DNA of 64,000 bases from Dubosiella muris. Lineage in GTDB: Bacteria; Bacillota_I; Bacilli_A; Erysipelotrichales; Erysipelotrichaceae. The stretch is taken from positions 1 to 64,000 of the forward strand of contig NZ_SRYG01000003.1 in assembly GCF_004793885.1 (NCBI RefSeq), read 5' to 3'. The notes under the pieces are model-generated. The model was given only the letters and a program-made list of their open reading frames with translations. It did no database searches and was not told the DNA's origin. This document shows, one piece after another, positions 34,364 through 43,504 of this stretch; positions within the stretch are counted from its first letter, which is position 1; every line of letters begins with the position of its first letter. The position numbers were made by a program, and so were the translations under genes.

Positions 34364-37255
34364 TTAAATTTTAATAAAATTCCAGCGTTGAGCGAGGGAG
34401 CCATTATCTTGGTAAATCTGAATATTTTGATTATTTACGGTATATCCCGCATTCAAATCCAGGACAAGAGACTGATTCAAAGCGGAAATGATCTTGACTC
34501 CATTTCCCGCTTTCTGAACGATCCATTTTGTCGCGTAACCGCTTTGACTCGTCTGCGCCACATTCATTCCACTTACCGCCTGATTTCCCATGATTCCTAA
34601 ATATAAATTAGATCCTGCGTTGCGAATGCTCACATAGTGGTTTTGATCATGTTCAACGATCCATCGTTGCGCATTTGTATTATTGTCCGCATACAGTTGA
34701 ACGTTGGCCCCTTTGGATTTAGAGCCTGCTGTGACATCCACATTATAAGATGGATCCTTACTTGAATGAATTTCGTATGTTCCGTTTTGGAGGCTGTCTT
34801 TATTTTCAAAAGCCAACTTATTTAACTTGTTTCTTGGATCTTCTACTTGCTCGAAAACCCACCTTTGTGCCAAAGTATTGTTCGACTGGTATAGCTGGAT
34901 ATTCGTCATGTCCCTCGTGCCTGCACCAGACAAATCGAGCACAAAGTTTTTATCCAACGCGGAAACGAGCTTGATTCCATTTCCCATTTGCACCGCAATC
35001 CACATTTGCGCTCTTGTTCCATTCCATCCATATTGCGAAACATTCGTTCCGTTGGCTTTCCGGGCCCCGGCTACATCTAGCACTTTACTCGAATTGATAT
35101 TTTCAATTTTTAAATAACCGCCATTCACATGGGATAATTTAAAAATTTGCGCATTGGAATCGTTGTTGGTATAGATTTGAACATTGGTTCCGTTGCTTGT
35201 TCCCGCGCCCGCGATGTCTATGACTTTGTTTTTATTTAAACCTGTGGAAATTCTGTAATGACCATCTTTGAGCACATCCTTGTTTTTGCTGGCCAACGCA
35301 TCTAGTTCTTTCAATGGTGCGATTAAGTCTTCTAAGCGCCATAATTGGGCTTTGGATCCGTTTCCAGTATAAAGCTGCAATTTGTTTCCATTTCTAAAAG
35401 AAGCCGCCGGCACATCCAAAACAAACTTGCTGTCCCAAGCTGTTGAAATCACATATCCGTTCGCCGTTGAACGAAGCATCCAGTAAGAAGACAAATCGTT
35501 TCTTAATTTTTGCTGCGTCACCGCCAGTCCGTCATGAACACTCCTCCAATCCGAAGCTGTAGTCAGGTACAACCCGGAATTGACATTTTGAATCGTGTAA
35601 TATCCATTCGAATGTTTTTGGATCTTATATTGCTGCGCGGCCGTTCCATTGTTTCCATACAACTGAACCGTCACACCCGGATTTTTGCTTGCCGCGTTTA
35701 TATCCAGCACTAGATTTTGGTTCCCCGCCGATTTAATAGTGTACGTAGAATCAGAAATCGCTTGATTCACAATATGGAAAGCTTTTTTAATCACGCCTTT
35801 ATACATTCCTTTTCCAGTGACCGTGACCGTCGCCTGCCCAGGATTGACATTGTTGGCATATGACAAGAAATAGTCTTTTCCTTCGCTCAACTGAATATAG
35901 CGGCCATTTTGATAAAACCCCACAATCGGTTTCGTGGTGATTGCCTTTCCGGTATATGCCTGATCTCCAATCACGATGGTTCCATTGCTGGAAAAATTCG
36001 TGTTCAATGTCGGGATCGTTCCACGTCCAAGCGCAAAAACCGGACCGCCATCCTGGATGTCTTCCCACGCGCCGGACAAAACCGAGAACACCGAGGAAAG
36101 CGAGGCCTGTCCGCTTTGGTAAGAGTGGAGCGGATCATAAACCTGTGTGTTGCCTTGATTGTACCCTGTCAAATAAATTTCATGAGTAATGCCTACATAT
36201 GGGCACCAGCGACTATACCCCACAGCGCTCGCGACGATTTTCCCTTCTTTTAACGCTTTTTCCGCCTCGGATCTTGTCAAATTATTTTGGTATGTCAATC
36301 CAAAGCGATTTGCGATATATCGCCAGGCTGACGACACGGTTCCATCCACGCCACCCGGATTGTAATAACCTGCCGCGTAAAGAATATTTCCCATATCCAC
36401 CGGAGAATAGGAACTTCCCGTAAAATAATTCACGATTGCTGTCGCGGTCATGACAACGCAACCCGTCGAACTCATAGATTTTCCATTGTAAGTCAAATTT
36501 CCCCACCGACCATCTGTTTGATTGTAGTAAGGAACGTTATTGAGTGAAGTCGCGTAAATATTACCAGTCTGATCGGCCGTAAAACTCATATTTCCAACCT
36601 GATGTGTTCCTTTTAAAACCTTTCCCTGGCTGTCACAGTAAATATAGCGGTTATTATAGTACATGAATCCAGTCAGTGGATTGCCGTCGTTGTTGAATAA
36701 ATGGGTATCTCCTCCAATGAGTACTTCCCCTTTAGAAATCTCATTATTCACGTAATATTTATTGCCCACCCAGCCATTTAAATTCGCTTTTGGCGCGTTT
36801 TGTCTGGACAGGGTCATCTTCATTGGCGCGGCTTCTTCTTTTACAGTTTCCAGCGTATCAAAACCTTTCTCCTGCGTTTCCTCTAATTTTACAGAAGAAT
36901 CCAGATCTTTTTGATCTTCTTGTTCATTTTCGTTTTCTTCGTTATCCTGAATCGTTTGGAAATTTTCTTTTTTCTTATCTTCCTCGTTTCCTTGATTGAC
37001 TTGGAAATCGCTTTGACTCAACGAAGAATCTATTTCCTCTTCCGATTCTTTTTTTGCGGAAAGCATCTCTTCTTCCGATTCAGCCGCTGGAGTCGACTCC
37101 CCATTCTCCTGAATCGCATTTCCCGACTCTTCGTTTTCAATCACTTCCGGAACGACATTATCCTCATTCGCAAAGATATTTTGATTTAATGCGGCCCAGC
37201 CTGAGCCAATCCCAAGCATTAAAGCCGATAAAATGATTTGGTGTTTCTTGTTCAT
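34364..37255 (-). CDS. Secreted C39-type cysteine peptidase with three ricin-type lectin modules (second copy)
   Basis: 963 aa. Signal peptide 1-29 (SGWAALNQNIFA), very acidic linker 30-150, then a choline-binding-like wall repeat region (165-235, LFNNDGNPLTGFMYYNN). A C39_2 papain-fold peptidase follows at 241-410 with Gln246, Cys266 (STGCVVMTA), His358 (THEIYLTGY) and Asp374. Then a YTGKAIT...GKGMYKG Ig-like domain (425-497). Three trefoil lectin modules (501-963) carry AQQY, SSYW, AQLW; AQIF, AQMW, AQRW; AQRW, ATKW, AQRW. The active site is intact. It probably cuts peptide cross-links or a surface protein. It is strongly similar to the gene at 39590-42439. Confidence 0.88.
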   Translation of the reverse strand: MNKKHQIILSALMLGIGSGWAALNQNIFANEDNVVPEVIENEESGNAIQENGESTPAAESEEEMLSAKKESEEEIDSSLSQSDFQVNQGNEEDKKKENFQTIQDNEENENEQEDQKDLDSSVKLEETQEKGFDTLETVKEEAAPMKMTLSRQNAPKANLNGWVGNKYYVNNEISKGEVLIGGDTHLFNNDGNPLTGFMYYNNRYIYCDSQGKVLKGTHQVGNMSFTADQTGNIYATSLNNVPYYNQTDGRWGNLTYNGKSMSSTGCVVMTATAIVNYFTGSSYSPVDMGNILYAAGYYNPGGVDGTVSSAWRYIANRFGLTYQNNLTRSEAEKALKEGKIVASAVGYSRWCPYVGITHEIYLTGYNQGNTQVYDPLHSYQSGQASLSSVFSVLSGAWEDIQDGGPVFALGRGTIPTLNTNFSSNGTIVIGDQAYTGKAITTKPIVGFYQNGRYIQLSEGKDYFLSYANNVNPGQATVTVTGKGMYKGVIKKAFHIVNQAISDSTYTIKSAGNQNLVLDINAASKNPGVTVQLYGNNGTAAQQYKIQKHSNGYYTIQNVNSGLYLTTASDWRSVHDGLAVTQQKLRNDLSSYWMLRSTANGYVISTAWDSKFVLDVPAASFRNGNKLQLYTGNGSKAQLWRLEDLIAPLKELDALASKNKDVLKDGHYRISTGLNKNKVIDIAGAGTSNGTNVQIYTNNDSNAQIFKLSHVNGGYLKIENINSSKVLDVAGARKANGTNVSQYGWNGTRAQMWIAVQMGNGIKLVSALDKNFVLDLSGAGTRDMTNIQLYQSNNTLAQRWVFEQVEDPRNKLNKLAFENKDSLQNGTYEIHSSKDPSYNVDVTAGSKSKGANVQLYADNNTNAQRWIVEHDQNHYVSIRNAGSNLYLGIMGNQAVSGMNVAQTSQSGYATKWIVQKAGNGVKIISALNQSLVLDLNAGYTVNNQNIQIYQDNGSLAQRWNFIKI

Positions 37256-37279
37256 ATTTTCCTTTCTTGCTTTCCCTTT

Positions 37280-39574
37280 TTAAAAGAATCCATTCAGTTT
37301 ATTTGATGAAGCAATAATTTGTGAAAGCTTTTGACGGATATATGGTCCCGGGCAACTTGTAGCGGCCACATCCCCATGGACGTTGATATTCTGCCCGTAA
37401 ATCAGCTTGCCTAGATGATTTCTTGACGCAATGTCGGCGACCAGTCGAATCAATGAATTTAAAGTCGCATCGGTAATCTTGTATTCCGGCGCCAAAGTCC
37501 AGTCCGAGTTTTCAATCGTTACCGAATGTTTATTGCTTTCCCAGTTCGCGTTCGCCCAGGCCGTATCCTTTTCCGCGACATATTGACAGATTTCCCCGTT
37601 ATAACCAATTCCGTAATGCGCCGAAGTCTCTCGGTTTGGATTTTGGAATACACCGCCGCACGATTCCGCTGTCGCTCTTCCATCCATATGGTGAATCGTT
37701 ATGTTCGTGATCAAGCAGCCCTCTCTTCCTACCGTATAATTGTTCGTGTGAGCGGGAACCCACTTATATGCCAAATTGGAATTTGAAAATTGAGTGGATT
37801 GATCGGTCATATTTTGTTTCACCAGCTTGAATTTTTGCGCGTTCGTTCCATTGGACTGATAAATTTGCACATTTTGCCCGTTGGCTCCAATGCCACTCAA
37901 TACATCAATCACAAACGCGGTATTCAAAGCCGACATAATTCTATATGTTCCGTCGCTATTCTTGCCAAAAATCCACTTTTCGTTCCACTGGTCCGCCAAA
38001 TGATCGCTCAACTGCAAGTTCGAACCATTTCTCGCTCCACTCGCGACACCTAAATATTTTTTAGAGTGAACATTCATGATTGTGGAATACCCTAGCCCGT
38101 CTGTTACGATTTTGTATTTTTGGGCATTTGTCCCATTCGCGGAATACAATTGAACATTCGTTCCCACCTCGGTGACAGCGGCCGCGACATCGAGCACAAA
38201 TTTTGAATTGATTCCGGATTGGATTTCATAAAAGCCATCCGAAATCGAACCTTTATTGCTGGCTGCGACCTGGTTTACCGTGTCCCTGGTCGATAAAGTT
38301 GACGCAAAGATCCACGCCTGCACCGCGTTCGTCCCTTTATTCAGCTCAATATCCACGTTCGATCCATTCGCGTTCAAACGGACACGCGAAGTAAGCGCCG
38401 AAACCAAATGATACGCCTCGCCATTTTTAACAGCAACCCACTTTTGCGCACGCGTTCCATTTCCCGCGTATTGCTGGACATTTGTGCCATTCGTCGACGA
38501 AGCGCCCGTCACATCCAATACTTTTCCTGAAGAAAGGTTGATCAAAGTAACGTATCCTTTTCCGTCATGTTGAACTTGCCATTTTTGAGAATCCTGATTC
38601 GCGCTGGATACAAGATTGACATTGGCGCCCGATGAGCTTTGATTGACATTCATGTACTTTCCGGTACCAACATTTCGAATCGTATAAGAACCATCTTTTA
38701 AAACGTTTTTATTTTGCGAAGCCAACTGATCAAGATATGCGATTTGATCAATGACTTTCCAGAATACCCAGCTTTGCGCTTTCGTGTTGTTGTTTTGATA
38801 AAGTTGAATGTTCGCGCCATTGCTGGTGTTGGCGCCCGCTAAATCGATCACATACGCGTTATTCAAAGCGGATACGATCTTGTATCCCGCATTGGTTTGC
38901 ACGAGTTGCCATTTTTGAGCTTTCGTGCCATTCCCGGTATACTGCTGAATATTTGATCCATTGGCCACCTTCGCCCCCGTGACATCCAAATACTTTCCAG
39001 ATCCGATATTTTGAATGGAGTAAAATCCATCGGCGTTATTGTATTCGAGTTTCCAAATTTGCGCGTTTGACTCGTTGTTATCGTAAATTTGCACATTTCC
39101 GCCGTTGTACTTCGCTCCCCCGGCTACATCTATGCTTTTATCCGGATTCAATGAACTGAAAATCTGATAATTTCCATTTTCAAGAATCGGACCACCCATC
39201 GCTCCAGTCTTTAAGTCGACCGTTGAGTTTTCTGAATCGTTATTTTCAGGCACTTCCCATAAAATGGATTCATCAACCCTGAAATCTTCCGTTTCTTGTT
39301 CAGGATCCGGCGACTCGTTCGATGGTTCAGCACTTTGGTCTTCCAAAGACGAAACAGTTTCAGCCGGCGTTTCCTTCTCGCTCTGATCTGGCACCTTGTC
39401 GCCTGGATCGCCTGCCATCTTTTCGCTTGCGATTTCAACAGAAGCATCCGATACAAGAACTGGATCTGTCTCCTCCTCGCATGCGTAGATTGCGGAGCCA
39501 GCCACCGTTATCATCCCAATCCCAAATCCACTGACAACCGCGAGTTTCCGAATTGTTTTTTTCTTATTATTCAT
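37280..39574 (-). CDS. Secreted N-acetylmuramoyl-L-alanine amidase with three ricin-type lectin modules
   Basis: 764 aa. Signal peptide 1-30 (SGFGIG, like that of the lysozyme protein), acidic linker to about 125, three trefoil lectin modules (128-588). QxW set: AQIW, AQKW, AQSW; SQKW, AQKW, VQAW; AQKY, NEKW, AQKF. The C-terminal Amidase_2/PGRP domain (about 605-764) has zinc ligands His 628 or 629 (TIHHMDG), His 733 and Cys 741 (HGDVAATSCPG). It should cut the amide between N-acetylmuramate and L-alanine. It is 24 nt upstream of the second C39 gene and 15 nt downstream of the first. Confidence 0.9.
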   Translation of the reverse strand: MNNKKKTIRKLAVVSGFGIGMITVAGSAIYACEEETDPVLVSDASVEIASEKMAGDPGDKVPDQSEKETPAETVSSLEDQSAEPSNESPDPEQETEDFRVDESILWEVPENNDSENSTVDLKTGAMGGPILENGNYQIFSSLNPDKSIDVAGGAKYNGGNVQIYDNNESNAQIWKLEYNNADGFYSIQNIGSGKYLDVTGAKVANGSNIQQYTGNGTKAQKWQLVQTNAGYKIVSALNNAYVIDLAGANTSNGANIQLYQNNNTKAQSWVFWKVIDQIAYLDQLASQNKNVLKDGSYTIRNVGTGKYMNVNQSSSGANVNLVSSANQDSQKWQVQHDGKGYVTLINLSSGKVLDVTGASSTNGTNVQQYAGNGTRAQKWVAVKNGEAYHLVSALTSRVRLNANGSNVDIELNKGTNAVQAWIFASTLSTRDTVNQVAASNKGSISDGFYEIQSGINSKFVLDVAAAVTEVGTNVQLYSANGTNAQKYKIVTDGLGYSTIMNVHSKKYLGVASGARNGSNLQLSDHLADQWNEKWIFGKNSDGTYRIMSALNTAFVIDVLSGIGANGQNVQIYQSNGTNAQKFKLVKQNMTDQSTQFSNSNLAYKWVPAHTNNYTVGREGCLITNITIHHMDGRATAESCGGVFQNPNRETSAHYGIGYNGEICQYVAEKDTAWANANWESNKHSVTIENSDWTLAPEYKITDATLNSLIRLVADIASRNHLGKLIYGQNINVHGDVAATSCPGPYIRQKLSQIIASSNKLNGFF

Positions 39575-39589
39575 AGGTTTTCCTTCCTC

Positions 39590-42439
39590 CTATACTTTCA
39601 CAAATTTCCATTGCTGAGCTTTCGAACCATTGTTCGCGTAAAGCTGGATATTTCGTCCATTGACCGAGTGCGCGCCGGAAAGATCCAACACGTAATCTTT
39701 ATGCATCGCCGAAACGATTTGAATCGCTCCGTTTAATTGCTGGAAAACCCACTTTTGCGCATACGACGTTCCGCTCGACTGAATGATATTTTCACCACTT
39801 TGCGCCTTGGCGTTCGCCACGCTCAAATACTTGCCAGAATTGATATTTTGGATTTGCGCGTACCCTTGCGCGTCGAATGAGACTTTCCAACGTTGCGCGT
39901 TGGTGTCGTTATCAGAGTAAAGCTGCACATTCGCGCCATTGCTTTTATTCGCTCCTGTCACATCCAGGTTATAATTTCCATTAACCATGGAATGAATTTC
40001 ATATACTCCGGCAGCGACTAAACTTTTACTTTTCGCCGCCATGGAATTCAACGTCGCGCGTGGATCTTCCGCTTTCTGAAATGTCCATCGCTGCGCTTTC
40101 GTATTGTTGCTTGCGTAAATGCCAATGTTGTTGCCATCATAGGTTGCCGCGGCATTTAAATCCAGTACGAGATTTTGATCAAGCGCCGAAACAAGCTTGA
40201 TTCCATCCGTCGTGCTGATGGCGATCCACAATTGCGCTTTGCTTCCATTCCATGCGTATTGCTGGACATTGGTTCCGCTTTTCCCGATTCCGGCATTGAC
40301 ATCTAGAACTTTTCCGGAAGCGACATTTGTGATCTTTAAAAAGTTATTGACGTGCGACACTTGGAAAATCTGCGCCTGCGTACCGTTTTTCGTATAGATT
40401 TGCACGTTCGCGCCATTCGCGCCGCTTGCGCCCGCCACATCGACGACTTTATTTCCATTGATTCGGGAGGCAATCGTGTAAAAACCATCCGCAATCGTTT
40501 TTACATTTGCCGCCGCAAGATCGTTGATGGATTGGGCTTTTTGATCCAAATTGTTTAAATTCCAAGCTTGCGCTTTCGTTCCGTTGCCAGCGTACAGTTG
40601 AATTTTGGAACCGTTTTTAAACACCGCGCTTTGCACATCCAGGACATAGTTCGAATCCCAGGCGGAAGAAATCACATATCCATTCGCTGTGGAGCGAATC
40701 ATCCACAAGCTGGATTTATCATTTTTAAAGTTCTGCTGTGTGACACCCAATCCATTGTGTATCTTTCGCCAATCCGAAGAGGATGTTAAATACAAACCGG
40801 AATTTTTATTTCGAATCGTATAATATCCATTCGCTTGTTTTTCAATTTGAAATTGCTGGGCCATTGTGCCATTGCTCGTATAAATCTGAAGCGCTGCTCC
40901 CGTCGACTTCGATGCGGAAGGAATATCCAAAACAAGCGATCCATTTCCTTTGGAAGCTAAGGTATACGTCGCGTTGGCGATCGTGTTGTTGACGATATAA
41001 AAGCCTTTTGAAATCGCGCCCTTATACAAACCTTTTCCGGTCACGGTGACACTCGCCTGTCCGGCGTTGACGTTGTTTTTGAAAGAAACCGTGTAATCCT
41101 TTCCTTCCTTCAGCTCGATATACGCGCCATTTTGATACAATCCAACGACCGGTTTCGCCGTAATTTGTTTTCCTGTATAGGCCTGGTCGCCAATCACGAC
41201 CGTTCCATAGCGGTTAAACGAGCTTTCGATTGTTTGAATGATTTTCTTTCCTAACGCGACAAACGGTCCGCCGGCCCGCGTATCCTCATCGTATGGCGAT
41301 TGCGCGTTCATGACTTCCTGCAAAGTAAAATATCCCATTTGATCCGTATTGTATGGATCGTAAACCCGGACTTTTCCATCCTGATATCCTGTAAGATAAA
41401 TTTGATGGCTGCTGTCCGGCGTGCACCAGCGGCTTTGCTTCACACGAACCGCCACGATATTTCCGCCAAGCAACGACTCTTTGATTCCATTGGCGTCCAG
41501 ATTTCCCTTCCAAGTCAAATTGTATTTATTGGCTACCCATTGCCACATATCGTTGGTGGAACCTATCATTCCATTATTGAAATAACCGGCCTGGTACAAC
41601 TGTTTTCCCATATCCACCGGAGAGTAATTCGTTTGATTGAAATAATTGACGATTGTCGTGGCGGTCATGACCGCGCAACCCGCGTTTCCAAGCGTGCTTG
41701 AACCAATAACGATATTTTTCCAGCGCGCGTCGTACTGGTTATAATACGGGATCTTGTCAAAATCGGATTTTATGATCTCCCCCGTGGAGGATGCGGTAAA
41801 CTTCTGGTTTCCCACTTGGAAAGTTCCGGTTTTTACTTTTCCCAAAGACTCGCAATAATACGTTTTCTCTCCATATTGAATAAATCCATTCAAAGGATTT
41901 CCATCGTTATCAAATAAATGGAGGTCGTTTCCGATTTTTGTTTCTCCAATCGCCATGACATTGTTCACATAATACTTGTTGTTGTTCCAACCGTTTAGAG
42001 AGGCCGCTTTCAAAGCCGCCGGAGCTGGCGCGACTGCTTTTTTTGGAGCCGCTTGCATCGCCACGGTTTCCGTCTTCTGGACAACTGGAGTCTCTTCGAT
42101 TTTCTCTACCGGCACGATTTCTTCTTTTTTTTCGAATTCATGATTTTGATTGGAATCCGTTATATCCAAATCAATCGAATCGTCCTGACCTTGATCCAGT
42201 TCCTTTCCTTCCTCTTCGTTTGGTACCGTTTGATCAATTTCTCCGTCGCTAAAATCATCCTCTGTAGTGATTTCATCCGCCGTTTCGTTTTCAGTAGCCA
42301 AGTCGGAAGCCCCCTCTTCTATACTTGGCATTGAAACGGGCTCCTCTTCCGTCGCGAAAACATCCTGATTCAACACAGCCCAACCACTGCTTAGCCCAAT
42401 GAAAGCGGCAATTAAAAGTGAATAATCTTTTTTTCTCAT
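39590..42439 (-). CDS. Secreted C39-type cysteine peptidase with three ricin-type lectin modules (first copy)
   Basis: 949 aa, first gene of the hydrolase operon. Signal peptide 1-29 (SGWAVLNQDVFA), acidic linker 30-145, wall-repeat-like region (150-225). The C39_2 peptidase (229-400) has Gln235, Cys255 (NAGCAVMTA), His345 (SSHQIYLTGY) and Asp361. An Ig-like YTGKQIT...GKGLYKG domain follows, then three trefoil lectin modules with AQQF, SSLW, AQAW; AQIF, AQLW, AQRW; AQRW, AQKW, AQQW. Architecture and linkers match the other C39 protein throughout, indicating duplication. The ribosome binding site is GAGGAAAT. Confidence 0.9.
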   Translation of the reverse strand: MRKKDYSLLIAAFIGLSSGWAVLNQDVFATEEEPVSMPSIEEGASDLATENETADEITTEDDFSDGEIDQTVPNEEEGKELDQGQDDSIDLDITDSNQNHEFEKKEEIVPVEKIEETPVVQKTETVAMQAAPKKAVAPAPAALKAASLNGWNNNKYYVNNVMAIGETKIGNDLHLFDNDGNPLNGFIQYGEKTYYCESLGKVKTGTFQVGNQKFTASSTGEIIKSDFDKIPYYNQYDARWKNIVIGSSTLGNAGCAVMTATTIVNYFNQTNYSPVDMGKQLYQAGYFNNGMIGSTNDMWQWVANKYNLTWKGNLDANGIKESLLGGNIVAVRVKQSRWCTPDSSHQIYLTGYQDGKVRVYDPYNTDQMGYFTLQEVMNAQSPYDEDTRAGGPFVALGKKIIQTIESSFNRYGTVVIGDQAYTGKQITAKPVVGLYQNGAYIELKEGKDYTVSFKNNVNAGQASVTVTGKGLYKGAISKGFYIVNNTIANATYTLASKGNGSLVLDIPSASKSTGAALQIYTSNGTMAQQFQIEKQANGYYTIRNKNSGLYLTSSSDWRKIHNGLGVTQQNFKNDKSSLWMIRSTANGYVISSAWDSNYVLDVQSAVFKNGSKIQLYAGNGTKAQAWNLNNLDQKAQSINDLAAANVKTIADGFYTIASRINGNKVVDVAGASGANGANVQIYTKNGTQAQIFQVSHVNNFLKITNVASGKVLDVNAGIGKSGTNVQQYAWNGSKAQLWIAISTTDGIKLVSALDQNLVLDLNAAATYDGNNIGIYASNNTKAQRWTFQKAEDPRATLNSMAAKSKSLVAAGVYEIHSMVNGNYNLDVTGANKSNGANVQLYSDNDTNAQRWKVSFDAQGYAQIQNINSGKYLSVANAKAQSGENIIQSSGTSYAQKWVFQQLNGAIQIVSAMHKDYVLDLSGAHSVNGRNIQLYANNGSKAQQWKFVKV

Positions 42440-42594
42440 CCTAATTTCCTCTTTGTAATCATATCCTTAATGATTCTATGGTATAACCTTTATACAAATA
42501 TTTCAATAAAAAATATGTGATATTACAACGATTTATCGAAAATTATGGTATCATAATGTGTTTTATAAAGAAAAACTTAATTTTATTCCATAAT
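42440..42594 (-). promoter_or_regulatory. AT-rich leader and promoter region of the hydrolase operon
   Basis: About 155 bp without a gene. A candidate minus-strand promoter is TTGAAA, 17 bp, TACCAT; a second TATAAA is near. The ribosome binding site GAGGAAAT precedes ATG 42439. No operator-like dyad is clear. Confidence 0.35.
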
Positions 42595-42642
42595 AAAAAG
42601 GCGTCGATCAAAATGAATATTTCATTTTCTCAACACCTTTTT
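42595..42642 (-). terminator. Terminator of the polysaccharide operon
   Basis: Two stacked stems: AAAAAGGCGT with ACACCTTTTT (42595-42604 / 42633-42642, one G-U) and inner AAAATGAA with TTCATTTT (42610-42617 / 42621-42628), ending in a T run on the minus strand. Confidence 0.75.
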
Positions 42643-42646
42643 TCAT

Positions 42647-43504
42647 CTATTCAATGACTTCGATGACCTTCAAATAACGATTCAACGCATCTTTCCAATC
42701 CGGAAGACGGGTAAAGCCATGTTTGTCCAATTCCGTTTGATTCATTCTCGAATTGTGCGGACGTTTCGCCTTGGCTGGAAACTGACTCGAATCCACCGGA
42801 GTCACTTCCACATCCATGCCGGCTTGCTTGAAGATTTCCTTGGCAAAGTCGTACCAGGAAATAAAGTCGCCCGAATTGGTGGCGTGGTATGTTCCATACT
42901 CTTCCGTTTCAATCATATCCACAACGAGTCGAGCCAAATCATACGTGTAGGTCGGCAATCCGATTTGATCGTTGACTACGCTGACGGCGCCGCGCTCTTT
43001 ACCTAACCGCAACATCGTCTTAATGAAGTTGTTGCCGTTTTTGCCAAAGACCCAGGCAATGCGAATAATGAAGTGCTTTGGATTTTCGATAACGTACTTC
43101 TCCCCTTCGCCTTTCGTAATGCCGTACACATTCAAAGGCTCAAATTCATCGTATTCGTTCCAAGGCGTTTCCCCTTCTCCATTGAATACGTAATCGGTCG
43201 AGAAATACATAATTGGAATATCCAGCTCTTTGCATACGTCGTTGATGTATTTTGTTCCCAACGCGTTGACTGCCCGCACTTTTTCAAAGAGTTCCGGCTC
43301 TTCTCCCTTGTCGACAGCCGTCCACGCCGCGCAATGCACAACTGCGTCGTAGTTTCCGGCTTTGATAACTTGTTCCACTTGTTCCTTGTTGGTGACGTCC
43401 ATTTCATCAATGTCCACACCAACCGCTTCGATTCCGCGCTTTTCGGCTTCATTGACGACGTCAAAGCCAAGTTGTCCCTTGACGCCTGTTACTAAAATTT
43501 TCAT
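42647..43504 (-). CDS. rfbD: dTDP-4-dehydrorhamnose reductase
   Basis: 285 aa. RmlD-family reductase making the last step to dTDP-L-rhamnose. Rossmann motif TGVKGQLGFDV at the N-terminus, STDYVFNGEGETP, and catalytic Tyr/Lys in VYGITKGEGE. It overlaps rfbB (ATGA) and closes the long operon. Confidence 0.96.
   Translation of the reverse strand: MKILVTGVKGQLGFDVVNEAEKRGIEAVGVDIDEMDVTNKEQVEQVIKAGNYDAVVHCAAWTAVDKGEEPELFEKVRAVNALGTKYINDVCKELDIPIMYFSTDYVFNGEGETPWNEYDEFEPLNVYGITKGEGEKYVIENPKHFIIRIAWVFGKNGNNFIKTMLRLGKERGAVSVVNDQIGLPTYTYDLARLVVDMIETEEYGTYHATNSGDFISWYDFAKEIFKQAGMDVEVTPVDSSQFPAKAKRPHNSRMNQTELDKHGFTRLPDWKDALNRYLKVIEVIE

Noticed and set aside
32038-42439. Cross-gene DNA repeats as a mobile element or integron
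   Set aside because: The similarity follows protein-domain boundaries of the lectin modules; there are no terminal inverted repeats, transposase or recombinase.
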